Positions 45,992-59,500 of a DNA stretch of 64,000 nucleotides are shown in pieces; the first letter of the stretch is position 1, and every line of letters starts with the position of its first letter. The stretch lies in the NCBI GenBank assembly GCA_037576215.1, contig JBANDB010000018.1:248001-312000 (forward strand), read 5' to 3'. The position numbers and the translations under genes were made by a program. Origin of the DNA: Armillaria gallica. Taxonomy: Eukaryota > Basidiomycota > Agaricomycetes > Agaricales > Physalacriaceae. The notes under the pieces are model-generated. The model searched no databases. It had not been told where the DNA came from and saw nothing but the letters and a program-made list of their open reading frames with translations.

Positions 45992-46933
45992 GATCTATGG
46001 CATAAAATGGCAGTGCGATTGAAGCGTACCCAACATCAGCATGTTTTGGTAACGGCTTTATAAACTCAGGCCGCATTTCTTTGCCTGTATAAGCCATGAC
46101 CTGACGCTCTTCAGGAGCATCGGACGATGGCACAGATAAGATACCCATTTCAGCAGGGTACGGGTATACAAGTTCTACGTCAGCATGTGCCGCCGAAACT
46201 ACCAATTCGTTATAGACAACAGCAGTGTGCTGATAGAAAATGTATGTACCTTCACTCGTAGCCATGTCAACGCCAGAACGTTGGACGGGGTGAACATGAT
46301 ACACCAGATCTTCCACGTAGTTTCCCTGTATACTGTCCATGGAGGAGTATGGGTACAGAAGTTCCAAATCTGCATGCGATGTTGAAACTACCAAGCCGTT
46401 ACAGATCAAACAGCAGCGTTAGTACGAAACTCACGTACCTTCTCTTGTAGCCATCTCATGGCCAGAAGTCTGGACAGGATCCACAGGATATGCCAAGTCT
46501 AAGCTATCAGGTGCTGAACCGCTAGGACCTGAAAAGAATGAACCAGAATAACAAGCGAACGTGAATAGCACACACCTTCACCAGTACAAAAATCTAGCAA
46601 GGCATCTCGTCTGACAGGGATCACGCATACCTGATGGTCCAACTTAATGTTCTTGAGAGGATGTTGGTCTACGAGTCGGGAGCAGTCAGCCACTGTTCAT
46701 GTTAATGTTGAATACTTCAAGTAGAAAAAAGCAAGTACAATACCTTCACGCAGTGCGATATATGTACCATCAGGAAAGAAAGGCATCATAGGGAACGAAG
46801 TGCTATAATGGTGACCATCCATATAGCGCTTTCCTAAGACGAGTGGTGAACACCAGTTTTTATCCATAAACACATACTCATGCATAGCTGCAACTGAAAA
46901 GGTGGGGTCGGGTGCTAGAATGTTGATGTGCAT
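45966..46933 (-). CDS. Unrecognised protein with repeated short exons
   Basis: ATG 46931-46933. Exon 1 ends TYIALREG. Later short exons each finish with ATREG- or ATSEG-like ends followed by GT donors, and two of them share the pattern DL-x-Y-x-V-x-PVQ-x-SG, showing internal exon duplication. The last frame ends EDSVF. Overlaps the start of the neighbouring F-box gene by about 25 bp. No family recognised. Exon joins in the repeated part are uncertain. Confidence 0.4.
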
Positions 46934-47100
46934 GGGAGAAGACCGATAATAGGAGGCCGGGAGTCGATATGTGAACTCCTAAAATATATTTCATGGTCAC
47001 AGAGTGGACACGCGGTGAGTTGCAGGATGTAGCCGAAGTGCAGATGAAAGGAGCGAAACGAGTATTCATTTTATTTGTATAACTATAATCAATGACTAAG

Positions 47101-48745
47101 TCAAAATATTGGACCAGCATCCAAACTAGGGACCTCGACATCATAATCAACACTCAAGTCAACCTTCTCAACTGTCATAGGCGCGGCGTTATCTACCCCA
47201 AGAGCAGTCTCATCAACCAGATGCGCTGGGAGAGGGTGATCCGCCTCGTCCGCATCATCTTCGTTGAACTTGCTCAACCTGATGACGAATTGGACATTGA
47301 GAGATGCCATATGCAACCCTTTCTTGCTCTTATACCCGGAAACTGTGAAAACGACGAGGGCAAAGTCACCTTCATTCAGTTCCTCGAAATGCAGCATTAA
47401 CTTCATATATTCCATGAGACAGAACAGCTGCACACCATCGAAAATGGGTACTAATGAAAGTCAGTATTAATCAGCAAAGTAACCAGCAGCATACATACCT
47501 TCACCGTCCCAAGGTCTAACCGCTGCAAAAAGATAATTTATAATAGTTCTCATCAACAATGAACCCCGATACAACAATACAACACCTACGAGGCCTGTGC
47601 GTCAAACCGTTCATAGGAATATTTTTTAGCCGAACTTCTTTACCACCTGAAGCAGATGGGTGAGTACGGTTTGATAATAAAAATAGTAAAACGAACCAGA
47701 GGCGGGTTTCCTAGCTGTAGAGTATTGAATACCATCCTTGTACGAAACAACCAACAGATTATTCATCTGCAGCATCTGCACCAACATTGCATGCTGACGA
47801 GGCCAAGTCCTAGCCAACGGCTGAACGTTTATCTCATGACAAAACAAGCCATCGTGGAGACTGGAACTGGTTACACGCCCAATGGTGAAAAAGCTGGGTT
47901 CGTCTTTGTTCTTATCCAGAACCCAGCAATTTTCACCTTGGATAGATAATTTGTACCATCGCAGATCAGCTGCGAATAAGTTGACCATATTATGGCCCTC
48001 CATATGCAGTGCGAGATTGTAGATTCGACTACATGGTCGCGATACATGAGAACACGAAATGGAAAAGACAACAATTGTACTCAGCTCTGCTCGGATTTCC
48101 TCTTAATACGTCGTTGAGGTAGAAAGGAACAACAGGCGATGGGTTGTGCTGCCCAAACACCAATGCCATCTCTTTGACATGGGGCAACACAGAAACAGCA
48201 CGACAAGAAGCACCTACAACAAGCTTAGGTTGGCTAGTAGATACGAGCATAAGTACCAGCAAATGATACAGAAGTAGCACACTCACAATGGCTTCTCTTC
48301 TTTACCAGATTCCGAATGACCAGCAGGGCCACTGATGACAGCTGCATCACTACCGAGAGAAGGAAGAGTAGTGCCTGGCTTCAGCTCCTCCTTCAACAAA
48401 GAAGCGAGGGCAAGAGGAACATTTGCTGTGGTAGCATCGGTAACGCCACTGCCCAAAGATGATGCGTGGGACTTGGGCATTCCCAAAGATTCGGGACTGT
48501 CGTGATTAGAGATAGTACTGTCCGACTTGCTGAAAGTTGGAACGATGAGCATAAAACCTAACCATAACAACAAGACACTTACGGCTCTTTCTGATTCTTC
48601 GGAGTAACAGGGTTCACAGTGCTGAAACAGATTAGGAAGCGGACAGGCAATGGACATGGACACAGACCCAGTATTTCCGGCATTTTTAGGGCGCTTGGGC
48701 TTCCGTGCGTCGGAGCCGTCAGCAGAATGCTCTCGTTTCTCTAAC
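47101..48745 (-). CDS. Unrecognised multi-exon protein (N-terminus not resolved)
   Basis: Several exons join in phase: a Ser/Lys-rich start (SADGSDARKPKRPKN), a SKSDSTISNHDSPES exon, QPKLVVGASCRAVSVLPHV, an intron with a GTACAA donor, then RIYNLALHMEGHNMV to STARKP, a short PWDGE exon and a last exon with VPIFDG to LDAGPIF and the stop at 47101. About 450 residues, rich in Ser at the start and acidic near the end (EDDADEADH). No domain I can name. Spliced frame without nonsense codons. Confidence 0.45.
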
Positions 48746-49459
48746 CTGAATCAAAAGCCCAAAGGATAGGCAGTGAGTACGGGGAAGTTATCGTGGAAGA
48801 AGGAGCAGACCCGTTTCAATGACTGGTGGAAGACATTGAGGTGGGCCCCATTTCAAGAAGGTGGGCGAGGTTAAATAAGTCAGAGTTGATCAGATAGAGG
48901 AGCTCCTGTCACAGCACGCGGTCAACTCCTCTCTGAAAATGCGACGAAAACTTTGCTCACGAATTTAATCCAAATCTGCTACTGAGCCTGGCCTGGTGAA
49001 GAATTAACATCTACACAGGAGTTCGAAGGTATGGCAATAAGATGGGAACGTTAGGAAAGAAACTCCTTTGGAAGCAATCGTGTTGTCTGTTATGGCTCTA
49101 TCTCACCTGGGATGCGACTGGGACGACTTGAAGACCCTCCTCCTCCATATGCTGCCAGGTATTGCATCAACACTGATCTTTGATATTCATATTCATTCAT
49201 CGGACAGACATCCGCCTGCCAGGGAATGCTATGGTCAAGCATTTACAGATGCGCACATCTCAGCTTGCGAGATTCCATGATGCTGCTACGGTCAGAGCCA
49301 AATTTACTGTCGACTCTCTTGGTTCGGATCACAGGCACTATCTGTTATGGTCAAAGAGTCAAGAAGAAGTGGTTCTCAACGTACAGGGTGTTATAGCAGA
49401 AGCGTGCATACTGCCGATAACCAATACGAACATATGAGTCGAATGCATCGACATCACGA

Positions 49460-50042
49460 ATGTCACTGATTGCGCGAAGAAAGAGCCTATCCAAGGTGTA
49501 TCAATCCATCAAGATCGTGTCTAGTGACGATGACAAGCAATTTAACGATGCGTTGCGTGCTATAGACAGGATCAAAAGCTTCATGGCACGCCATTACTCA
49601 CCTATGGAGAAGAAGAGTATCATTGATAAGGTCAGGGATATTCCCGCTATTCGAGCTGAGAACAGGCTATTAGTTCCCAGGCAACTCTGCAACGACGGTG
49701 CCATGGAACCTACTCAAGAAGTAGATCCCGAGGGGTTGCTAAGAGCCACCATCAGACACGGCACTCATGTGTACACAGAAGATAACACCGTCCTTATTCG
49801 GGAATGGAGCAAGGATGCTAAAGGCAAAGCGTAAGTATCAACTTTATCCATTGATATGTTATATTCACCAAATTGAAAGGTCCTCCTGAGCAACTCACCC
49901 GGGCACATTGAAACCCGGCGATATAGTCAATGTCGGATTGTCATTCTGCCTACTCCATTTCAGTGGAAAAGGGCGTTTCCAGCTCCGGTTGGATTTGATA
50001 GCGGTGTTAGATCGCAGAGGGAGTGACATAAGTGTATTCTGA
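49460..50042 (+). pseudogene. Unrecognised protein, in-frame TGA after the intron
   Basis: The ATG at 49460 starts a 123-codon exon (Lys/Arg-rich, LRAIDRIKSFMARHYSPM) with a GTAAGT donor at about 49830. The acceptor GAAAG at 49875-49879 gives a second exon reading SS-TGA-ATHPGTLKPGDIV and a beta-rich end, stopping at TGA 50040-50042. The PGDIV..V..F pattern suggests a family of short basidiomycete proteins I cannot name. The TGA at 49887-49889 is the only interruption. Additional upstream exons (49.07-49.44 kb) are possible. Confidence 0.45.
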
Positions 50043-50044
50043 TA

Positions 50045-50840
50045 ATATAGTACACGCGTTAACAGAAGTACAGGCTTTAGAAGTGATGATCTCGGATAGG
50101 GTTAAAGAAACAGCTAGAGATGGATGTACTCCCAAAAAACGATGTCGATGAATAAGCGAACATGTAACTCGTATACCTACATAAATCGTTAGCTACATAA
50201 ACATACGAGCACTGAAACAGTTTTTTCCCTGACTCTGAAAACATTCGCTTGCCTAAATTCTACGCATGTCCGAACGCCGATAGGTTGCCCTACCAACTAT
50301 ACCAAATTCACAGGATTCATCAATGCGGTGTTCCCTTCCGCTCATATGAAAATTTATTTTGTCCGATCGGCTGGATGATGAACTCCTGTACTACCGACTG
50401 CTGATAGCACCTATCTCTATGATAGGTGGGCCAACAGCCTCCAATTATAGTACAGAGACAACAAGCGGCTGTCAGGGTCATATGGTCAGCACCAGACCGT
50501 AGTAATAAAATGAAGCACCAACCTCCTTTCCAGGTCTCATCTGTGTCATCCGATATCGGCACAGAATTCTAGAGATAGGATGTTCACAGTTCCAAACCCC
50601 TTTGCTGGGAGTTCTATACTGAGGTTATAACAATTCAGAGCATGAATTACGAACCCTACTTTCATCCGTATCATGGCCCCAAGTGACAAGATAGTATTGA
50701 CGTCTGATGGAATCTTGGAGCTTTGTCGAATAGTCTTGAAGGAGACAAATGTGAGTGTTAACATTCCACATTCTGATACAAGTCACTTACGTGCCACTTA
50801 AGGATATGGAACTGATAAAAACCGGTATCTTGTATAGCAG
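50045..50840. other. Intergenic, no gene recognised
   Basis: Only short frames up to ~80 codons without motifs. One frame (50.3-50.56 kb, minus) is Cys/Trp-rich but has no supporting structure. Confidence 0.4.
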
Positions 50841-50842
50841 CA

Positions 50843-51370
50843 ATGTCAGAACCGCATACCATCCCTGTTCGACTTTACAGACCAAGAATGCGTCATATCA
50901 TCCTGGAGGATTATGATACCCGGCGTTGGGTCCGTGATGCATGTTTGAAGATGTACAAGCGCACTCGAGGGCGAGCAACCCTACCATTTGAGTCGAAGGA
51001 GGATGAAGCGCTAGAATTATTTTTCTGCCCTTTTCAGCAGATCAGTAATGACGCGGCCCACGACAACTTCAAGAATCCTCACCTGTCTAGTCTCATCGAC
51101 CTCGAAGATGCGTGGTATGGTAATTTGGTGATACTGAAGACCGTACGAGGAAACGTTGTTGACCTTCATCCAAACCCAGACGAGATGAATATTATTAGAA
51201 AGATGGTGAAAAGGTGAGCTCACCATATCTTTTCATGACATCGCATTATTCACCAAAACCCAAGCTTCTGCATGGGTTATGTCGTCAGTTGGAAGGAGCA
51301 TAAGAGTGGAGCAGACTATAAAGACGTTACTCAAGAACATATTGAAGCTTTCCTCGACCTTTATCGGTAG
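50843..51370 (+). CDS. Unrecognised two-exon protein
   Basis: ATG 50843. The first exon is 123 codons with a GTGAGC donor at about 51214. After a ~50-nt intron the second exon reads SFCMGYVVSWKEHKSG and ends at TAG 51368-51370, about 158 residues. Basic N-terminus (RPRMRHII), mixed alpha/beta composition, no signal or membrane segment. Spliced frame intact. No family recognised. Confidence 0.5.
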
Positions 51371-51755
51371 TTAGGCGACAGTATATTCACTTTTGCTACG
51401 TCTGTAAAACCTGGTAAACCAACATGCAAATCTATAAAGAAGTTCCATGACAGAGACACTTAAGATTTAATAGTCGAGACGCCCAAGCTGCAACGGGATC
51501 CAGGTCATCGCCGGGTAGTCGGTGAGGGGAGGACAGAGGTGAATGGTATGAGAGTCTAGACGCTGTCTACAGCCGGAAACCCGGACCATATAACCGGGTC
51601 ACGCCAACAGTTCGATTTCCTCAATACGATATGTATCATGTACTATTTATCATGTAACTGTACTAACAAACACACGTACAACGGAGCTACTATCTATGTG
51701 ACGAACAAAGTAAGAAATTATCACAATAGTAAACACTGTAGCACGCACCATGGTC

Positions 51756-52724
51756 CTATATTTCAGATATGACCTCGAGACAACCAGCAGGCATACTCAG
51801 CATCGGCCAGACGATATTGTGTACACAACCCACGCCTAACATATGAGCAAGCAAAATCACATGCTTGTTTTCACTAGACATGGAGGCTATGCCCTGTAGC
51901 CCATGTGCGATGCAAAGACAAGTGAGCCGACCCGTGCCAGCATTGTTGAAGTCGTCGAAGTAACGGGCGAGGTAGTGATCTTCTCCATTGAACGGTACGT
52001 GCGAAAGTGACAACATATGAGCTGAGATAGCGCTGCTGACCGTGGAAGGCAATGCACCTTGGCTAAGGCCAAAGGCACTACGAAGGTCGGGAAGACATGC
52101 ATCAGTAGGCAATTCCAACTCATGTGGTGCAGAAAGACACTGCAGAGCAAACACCGATGGCCATACATTCGTTTGATGGCAGGCCGTCTTGAGCTTGAAA
52201 CACCCCAAACCATGGTTCCCGGTGCATACCCCAATCAATAGGTGCTCGAGAATGCTCTGCGTGAACGGAATTTGTTCGCGATGAGTAGTGGAACCGATGA
52301 GTTCATGATCAACAATGGAAGCGACGATCTGTGGAGGGCCGAAGGACCAGATGAAAAGTGGGGAAGAAGGGACGCAAAGCATAGAATAGACGTCCTGTAA
52401 TGGTTGCAGGTTGATAGATTGAAGACCGATACCTGACAACCATAAATGAAATGTTCAAACAACAAAGATACAAATATTACCTGGGCAAAAAGAGGTCGTA
52501 GACACATACACTTTAAACCAATCCATCCTGAGGGTAACGACATCCACGGATGCTGGATCAAATGCTAAGGCCAAGGGGATATCACAATAGCCATGATTGG
52601 AGTTTACCATAACAGTAGAAATGTCCATGGCGAGTACAGCTCCGCCTCGAAGAGACGTAAGATGTTCAAAATTGAACACCATCGCGTAGGGGACATGGTC
52701 GACAAGGCAATCAAAAAAGGGCAT
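51756..52724 (-). CDS. Unrecognised protein, possible C-terminal half of an F-box-like gene
   Basis: ATG at about 52722-52724 after a GTGCAG acceptor, so an upstream exon is possible. The first exon ends STTSFCP. A GTAATA intron joins in phase to GIGLQSINLQPLQDVYSML, and the frame runs to the stop at 51756. Leu-rich, with LRR-like spacing in places, resembling the C-terminal parts of neighbouring F-box genes, but no F-box is visible. Confidence 0.4.
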
Positions 52725-52961
52725 GATGTACAACCTGCACAATAAGTTAAGCTATCAATTTATGTATTCGCAGAAGAGGGGATACGAACCCAAATTCAAT
52801 AAAGGCTGCAAAAACAGCCGCACTCCGAGAATATATGCAGAAATCAGAAACAGAACAATTTCCCCCTTATCATCAACGGTTTGGCCGGTTTATAGGAGCG
52901 CGCAACAGACACAGAGGAGCAAATATATTATAGCATCAGGTTTTATTTCATAATGATTCTG

Positions 52962-54280
52962 TCAAAACGTTAAAAACTGGGAGCAGAGACCGATCCTGTT
53001 CCCAATGTATCTGTACACGTCGATCTGAAAACGGAAGGGACAGTGGATGAAAGTCACGATGACTCCATTAACAATGTCAACGTGACCTTGGACAATGGTG
53101 TCCTTGTCAAACAGCGTGTACAACTGGATCCGAAATTCACAACGCTCTGACAACATTGTATCTTCAAGAGCACGCCGAAGGGCGAACCAATCATGAACAT
53201 CAAATCGAGAGGATATGAAGTGAAATATGAGATGCACTGTTCTGAGTGTGCCAGGTCGAGGTAATGAATTAAGCATATAGGTTGCGTTGTATAGCTCCAG
53301 AGCAAGGCGTAATTGTTGAACGGACGCACAGCTAGATAGAGTTATGCTGATGTCTGCATCACACCGATGATCTGGAACACAGATAAGTATTGCAATCAGC
53401 ACGGAATTCAACACACACCATAACCATAGGAAAAGTCAAGCGAGTGAAGGCTTTGCCCCGACAAAGTCAACAACTGTTGAGCACTATTGCAGGAATAATG
53501 GTCAACGTGCAGGATCAAGTCTTGTAGCTGAAACAGACGGGCCGACAGCACGTCCATGAACTGACTACTGTTTAGAAGCGCGTGATAAAATGATGATATG
53601 TCGGGAGAATGGGAGTAGTTGTGAATCGGAGTCTCTGCACAATAGAACATATGTTTGAGAGATGACGTTTTGTCTGTCACAGTAGTAAAGTGCATATCGT
53701 CGTGGGGATACTGGTCGATGGTCCAGTGGCAAACGAAAGATGGGCTGTCTCTCCCAATTTGCAGGGAGTGGAGGGTGGGTACACTGTTTAAGAGATATGA
53801 CATATGGATATCGTTGAATGTACAACCGTCTATACCAATAATATCAAACCGATGAGCGATCTTCAAGATCAAGTGGGACAATGAGGTTCGGAAATCGATA
53901 TCTACAACCTTTAAGGTTCGCAGATTGAAGTTTTGGAGGAACATATGAAGAAGATCTGCGACACGATCAGCTTCATCGTAGTCGATGCCAATGACTTCAA
54001 ATGTGCAAGCATGGTTGACGAGATGCGGGTTCTTTTGATATAAGTCGATAGAAAAATCAGCAGCCCTCTCTTTATGCACAGAGACATGGCGGTACATGAA
54101 CCGAATAGCTACTGGTCGGACATCCTTGCTGACCAATGAAAGGCATTTGGCATCGATTCCAGTAGCACATGACAATAGAGTGATGTGATGAAGGATGTCC
54201 ATTGGAAAGTCGCGCCGAAACGGAACAACTAGCTGAATGAGCATGTAACAATACAGTATTTCAAGACACTCACCAGGCAT
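52962..54280 (-). CDS. F-box/LRR-like protein
   Basis: The frame from 54280 has F-P-M-D-I-L-H-H-I-T-L-L and LSLVSKDVRPVAIRFMYRHV, the F-box-like start used by this family, then LRR-like repeats (FNLRTLKVVDIDF, VPTLHSLQIGRD). An intron with acceptor TTCCAG joins LDFSYGY to DHRCDADISITLSSC in phase, and the last exon ends near 52962. About 420 residues, no nonsense codon. Likely SCF adaptor. Confidence 0.6.
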
Positions 54281-54494
54281 CGCAAAAAAAGAAAGGGAGA
54301 CAGAAAGTCGGAAATGCGGGAGGGAACTTTATAGCGGCCCTTTTAGGGGCGATGCCACTTAGGAGCTTGGCCAACGGTCGAACATGAGCCAGGTATGAGA
54401 TGTTACATTCACTGGACATCCTACAAGCAACCATCAAAGATAAGAACAAACATTTACATGACTGTCTGTGTAAAATATATGGATATCGTTTTAT

Positions 54495-55992
54495 TCACCA
54501 ACCATTCCTACAGTCACACAAGCAACAACGAACACACACATCAAACCCCATCTTACCAGGGTTCATAATGTTCCTAATGGCTGAAACCATATCATTAACA
54601 TCCACTTCAGAAGCCCTCTTTGTGCTCGCAGAATACACGTCGACATGCAACGTCTGTAATGAAGGAAGACACGCATGGGTACCGAGCATCAAAGCCAATT
54701 CCAACCAGGCACTTCTCCTCCACAAAGATGTCGTGTAAATGGAAAGCGTAAGACAAGTTACGCCATTACCACAAGAATGCGACTTTAGCGAGGCATTAAG
54801 CACTGCCAAAGCAGACAATTCTTGCCCTAATCCGAGCGTATGAACCTGTCGACACTCAGTCAGATTGATGTTCTTGGAAGGCTGAGTACCGGGCCCTAAC
54901 ATTGAACGTTTAAAACAGATAGCCACAGAGTACGCAGAAAACATACAATTCATCAACACGACATCGACAACTTGAAGGGTCTTCCTCGACGTGGTAATTA
55001 TGCCTTGCATGAATTCATAAGCCTGATAATCGGCACGAATGAACAAGGTGTGCAGAGCACACAGCCTAGGCTGCATAGCGCACGTGAAATTAGGATGCTC
55101 CATCAAGAAATTAAGTCTGCCCTCCACATTATAAGAGAACGATTGGATAGGATCGGTAGGAGAGACTGGGTCGACTACTGATTCGTCCTCCCCTTCCATG
55201 ACGCGTCCAGTAAACATACAGATATCCGTAATGCCCATGCACAACTTGTCTAATGCAGAGCATGACCGAAGCAAAGCATCGAACTCTTGCTCGTTATAAG
55301 TACACCCCTCGAAAATCAATGTCTTGAAACGAGGGACGAGCGAGGCTAGACCAGAGACTATATCGTTGTCGAACTCGATACATTTGAGAATTATAGTGGA
55401 GAGAGCGAAACCTTGCTCGATGATGGGAAGGAAGGATGATAAAGGCATCATATCGTTATCTTCAACAGCGACCAGTTCCAACATATGAACAGCTATCGGA
55501 AATGAAGGGTTCAGCACGAGGATATCCACCCACACATCGGTTGATCAAGCAAAAGTGATGCGGATATGCTGATATAAAGCCATCTGCGTGCCCTTCAGGA
55601 AACATCGAGCAGTCAATGCTAGATGCTTGGCTGTCAACATGGCCGATACATGGAAGATGAAGTCTTGTGGACAATCGTTGGTGCACGCGTAACGGATAAT
55701 CATGTCGATGATCTCCTGCAGAAGCTTCGTTACCTGCCTGAATACGTGATGTTAGTCAGGTGGAAATTAACACTTGGAAACCAGACATACGTCAGTACTT
55801 TTTCAGTGTCGGGATCAGGCGCACAAACAATCGGCCCATAAGAGAAAACGTCTATAGACCAGTCAGTAGACAGCAACCAATTTACACGAAATGGGTACCT
55901 GCAGAACATGCACCATATTCTTCCAATTCGTCATCATCCGTGAACCCCGCATCCCCAGAACTTCCGATGAGAGTCCGCACAAAACTAGACAT
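54495..55992 (-). pseudogene. F-box/LRR-like protein, one in-frame TGA
   Basis: The ATG at 55990-55992 starts an acidic N-terminal exon (TDDDELEEYG). Introns at about 55.86-55.90 and 55.73-55.79 kb join DVFSYGP and QVTKLLQEIIDMIIRY in phase. The latter is the F-box core, followed by SAMLTAKHLALTARCF. TGA at 55545-55547 lies between IRITFA and STDVWVDIL, with the same frame continuing for 346 codons of LRR-like sequence. No frameshift. Without the stop it would be about 460 residues, the usual size of the family here. Confidence 0.6.
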
Positions 55993-56523
55993 ATGACTAG
56001 ACACCAAATCAGCGGTCGATTTACAACCACAGCAAAATGACATATGCCAGATGTTTGGTATCTGCAGTATCGGTCAAGTGTGAACCCCCTGGCTCGTCCC
56101 ACGACGGTTCCAGCAAAGAAAAGCCGAACGTAGCACCCTCCGATTCCACAGACAGAGAAGGCAATAGTGCCATGAACCTTGTCTTGGTGTATAGTGCAGA
56201 TATCTTCCGTAACCCAATGGATGCCTGGGAAGACTGTTATGACCTGAAAAGAGAACGATAAAAGAGTTGAGGGCTAAACAGGTAACAATACAATGTACCA
56301 GACCACAATTAGACGACACAGTCAGGGAATGAGAACATAAGGCCTGCATCGGGGTGGAAGATATTATAGTCGGGCGGAAAGGAGTTGCCAGGAGACTAGG
56401 GGTTTGGCGAAGAGGTGAGGGCCTGGGCCAGTGGGAGGCCAGGAGGAAAGTTGACCCTCTCCTATCCCATCCCAAGTCTATCCAGCATGACACATGTCGA
56501 CTGCGGTCTACGATCAGACCGGA

Positions 56524-59500
56524 TTACCCGGTTTTGTTCCATTTCCGAGCCACTTGCTGTCTTGACTGTTTCCTTGCCGCTGCTTGTTGAAGCGCCGTAG
56601 ACTTGACACACTTAGACGCACCGCTCGGGATTGGGCCATCCAAGTCCAACGATTTCTTTTTAGAACCTCTATACACTCGATCCACAGCATCTTGAACATG
56701 CTGTAAATCCTTGTTTCCACCCGTCACAGCTGCTGAGCCATCAGCCAAGAACAAAGAAGTAGGATCGATCGTATTGGCTAAATGCTTCAGCTCTGCAGTG
56801 GCAGCACCTCTTTCTTGATCGGTGCCGTACTTCTCTTGGGTTAGCAACCAGAGGATAGACAAACAACATGTTTCTTTTCTAAAATCCTCAGACTGACGAC
56901 TACTTATACGTTTGTAGTCAAAATCTTGAAGGATCACTAGACCATCCAACGACTTAACTCTCGAAATCATGACATAAGGTGCCTCTGTACCCCTGCAACA
57001 CTGTAAGTCAACTATCACGTTCTCCAAAGTCTGTCCTTGCGACTTATGAGCCGTCATAGCAAACGCAGGCATTACTGGAACTTGCGATCGCTTAATTTGA
57101 AGCTTGCGACGTGAATGAGGATGTATAAATACTAAGTCTACAGTGTCTTGCAATGCAACTGCTTCTGTATCATTCAAGCCAGTCAATGGACCACCTGACA
57201 TATTCAGTATATCCACTATGCAAGACAACACGATACGTCTTCCATCCTGATCGACTCTATAACGAATCTTCTTCAGAATGCCTGTTGCACTGTTCACTAT
57301 ACCGCTTTCAACATCGAAGTTCTGAGTAACCATGACAGGCATCCCAATGACCAAAGGTAAAGCACCAAGTCATTGACTAGTACTTCCTGATGTTAGATTC
57401 TGAAGATGTGTTTGCAACAGCCCGTCCGGTATAACAGAGCCACAGTGACTATCAGCTGCATAATAGTAATATAACCTACAGCCAGTACATTCAGCAAATA
57501 CCTCAGTTGCTCTCCTGTTGATAGCATCCTTAACAGCATTCTCACTTACGATCAATGGCGCCGTTTGCCATTGTGGACTTGTCCAGTCAGGTATAACATG
57601 TTTTGCGAGTCTGTGTTTTAACTTTTCATTATCCTTTGGCATACATGTACCCGTCCTAAGCCGCTGCAGAAGTTCAACAAATGCCTCATTCTCTCTTCCT
57701 TCTTGTCTCATAACCTATGTCAGCACCACAACAGTATCAACCGCTAGCCAAAGTAATTTTCCTTGTACCATCTTCTGGGCACTCTCCGTTCCAGATACCT
57801 GTTCAACCCGACTGAATAGTTTCGAGTCACCAACGGGCAGAAGCTGAGCGAAATCACCAGCAAATATTATGTTGAGTCCTCCAAATGCTAATTGATTTTC
57901 CTTTGCCAAGCATAGAGCAGTAGAAACTTGTACTAACAACTTTGAACCGACCATGGAAACCTCATCTATGAAGAGATAATCTACTCCCTGCCACATCGAT
58001 ACAAGGTCTCGATTGGACTTAGATTGGTTGCCCTGTCTACCTCACTGATTGAGCAGTAGCGCAGCGTGCAGTGTCATACCTGATATGTTCCTAGCTGCTA
58101 CACCAGTATAGGATGCCAATCTGAACCTCCATTTCTGGTTGCGCTTCTCAAAGAACGCCTTCAGCGCATTTATCACATGAGATTTACCAGTTTCTCCCTG
58201 TCCTCCGAGGAACATTCTCAAAGCCTTAGGGTTGTCTTCCAGTGAATGCTCAGCAATGATACGAAATGCACGGCTTTGCTCAAGGTTGAGTGTCCACTCT
58301 TGTATAACCTGGTCAAGGTTGACATCGATATTAGCATCTGACGCAGGGATATCCTGTCTGACCGATGGTTCTATGATCATCGGTGTTTCAAAGGCTTCTC
58401 TAAATGCTGAACCATCGTTCACCACAGGCACATCAACAGGTCGCGAGGTATTATCAGGGCCATTACGTTCAGAAACGTCTGTCTGCATAGACGCCTTCTT
58501 ACTGGCAGAACGCCTGGTCTCATATTCCTGTTCCCACAGGAACTCGAGCTGTTCTGACAAGTTGACCACTAAAACCTTGTCATTACTGTTTTCAGGTTCT
58601 AGGTCTCTATCTCTCGGTCTGTTGTTCAGATCGCAACAAAACAGCCCTACGTCTTCCGCATGAGCCAAACAGCTGATAACATTTTTATTAGTATAAGCTA
58701 CTCGTTCAGAACGTGCAGCGTCTAGACTTTGAAGATGTTGCAAGATTGCAGCCTCTGTATCGCCATCACCAGCAAAATCATCGTCAGTACAAGTGTCTAC
58801 TCCATACCCGTAATAACCTGACGAGTTCACCATTCTAGTTCGTCTGGCCATGTAGTGGTCATCCCTACTATCCTTGCATTCATGTAAAATCTGCATATTG
58901 TCCAATACTTTCAGTATTTCGGCATCAGCGTTGGTGAAATACTCTGTGAATGCTTGGATCCATGACTGGCCTTCTACACGTAGGTCTCGCAAATTAGTCC
59001 AGGGCTTAAAAAGGATAAGCATTAACCAACAATATCGATCATAAACATCTTTCCTATCTCTTCGGGGAATAGCTGGACCAAGAGGTACAGGAATTCGTCA
59101 AGCATGCAGATGGCACACATGCTGGTAATAAGCATGGTAATCTGTATGCTCGGCCAAGAAGTAAAATTTAGGTTGTTTCCGACATCTATCTTCGAGCATA
59201 GCACTGACACTAGACCAATCCCCATCCTCAATACTTTCAAGGGGGACGTTCGAAGGCTCTCCGCTATTACCCTCATCATCAGAACCGGAATCATCGCTGT
59301 CTCCATATCTGGAGGTCCGATTGATCTTCACGATGCATTCCTTTTTAACTCTCGCGACGTATTCCCATACACTGATATCTCGTAAAGCAGGTCCTCTCAT
59401 TATATAGTCCGAAACCCGAGAGCTTCGAGCAACGAGTTCACCTTGCGAATTAACACCGACAACGACCTCTTCTTCATCAACAACCATGTCTTCTCCGTTG

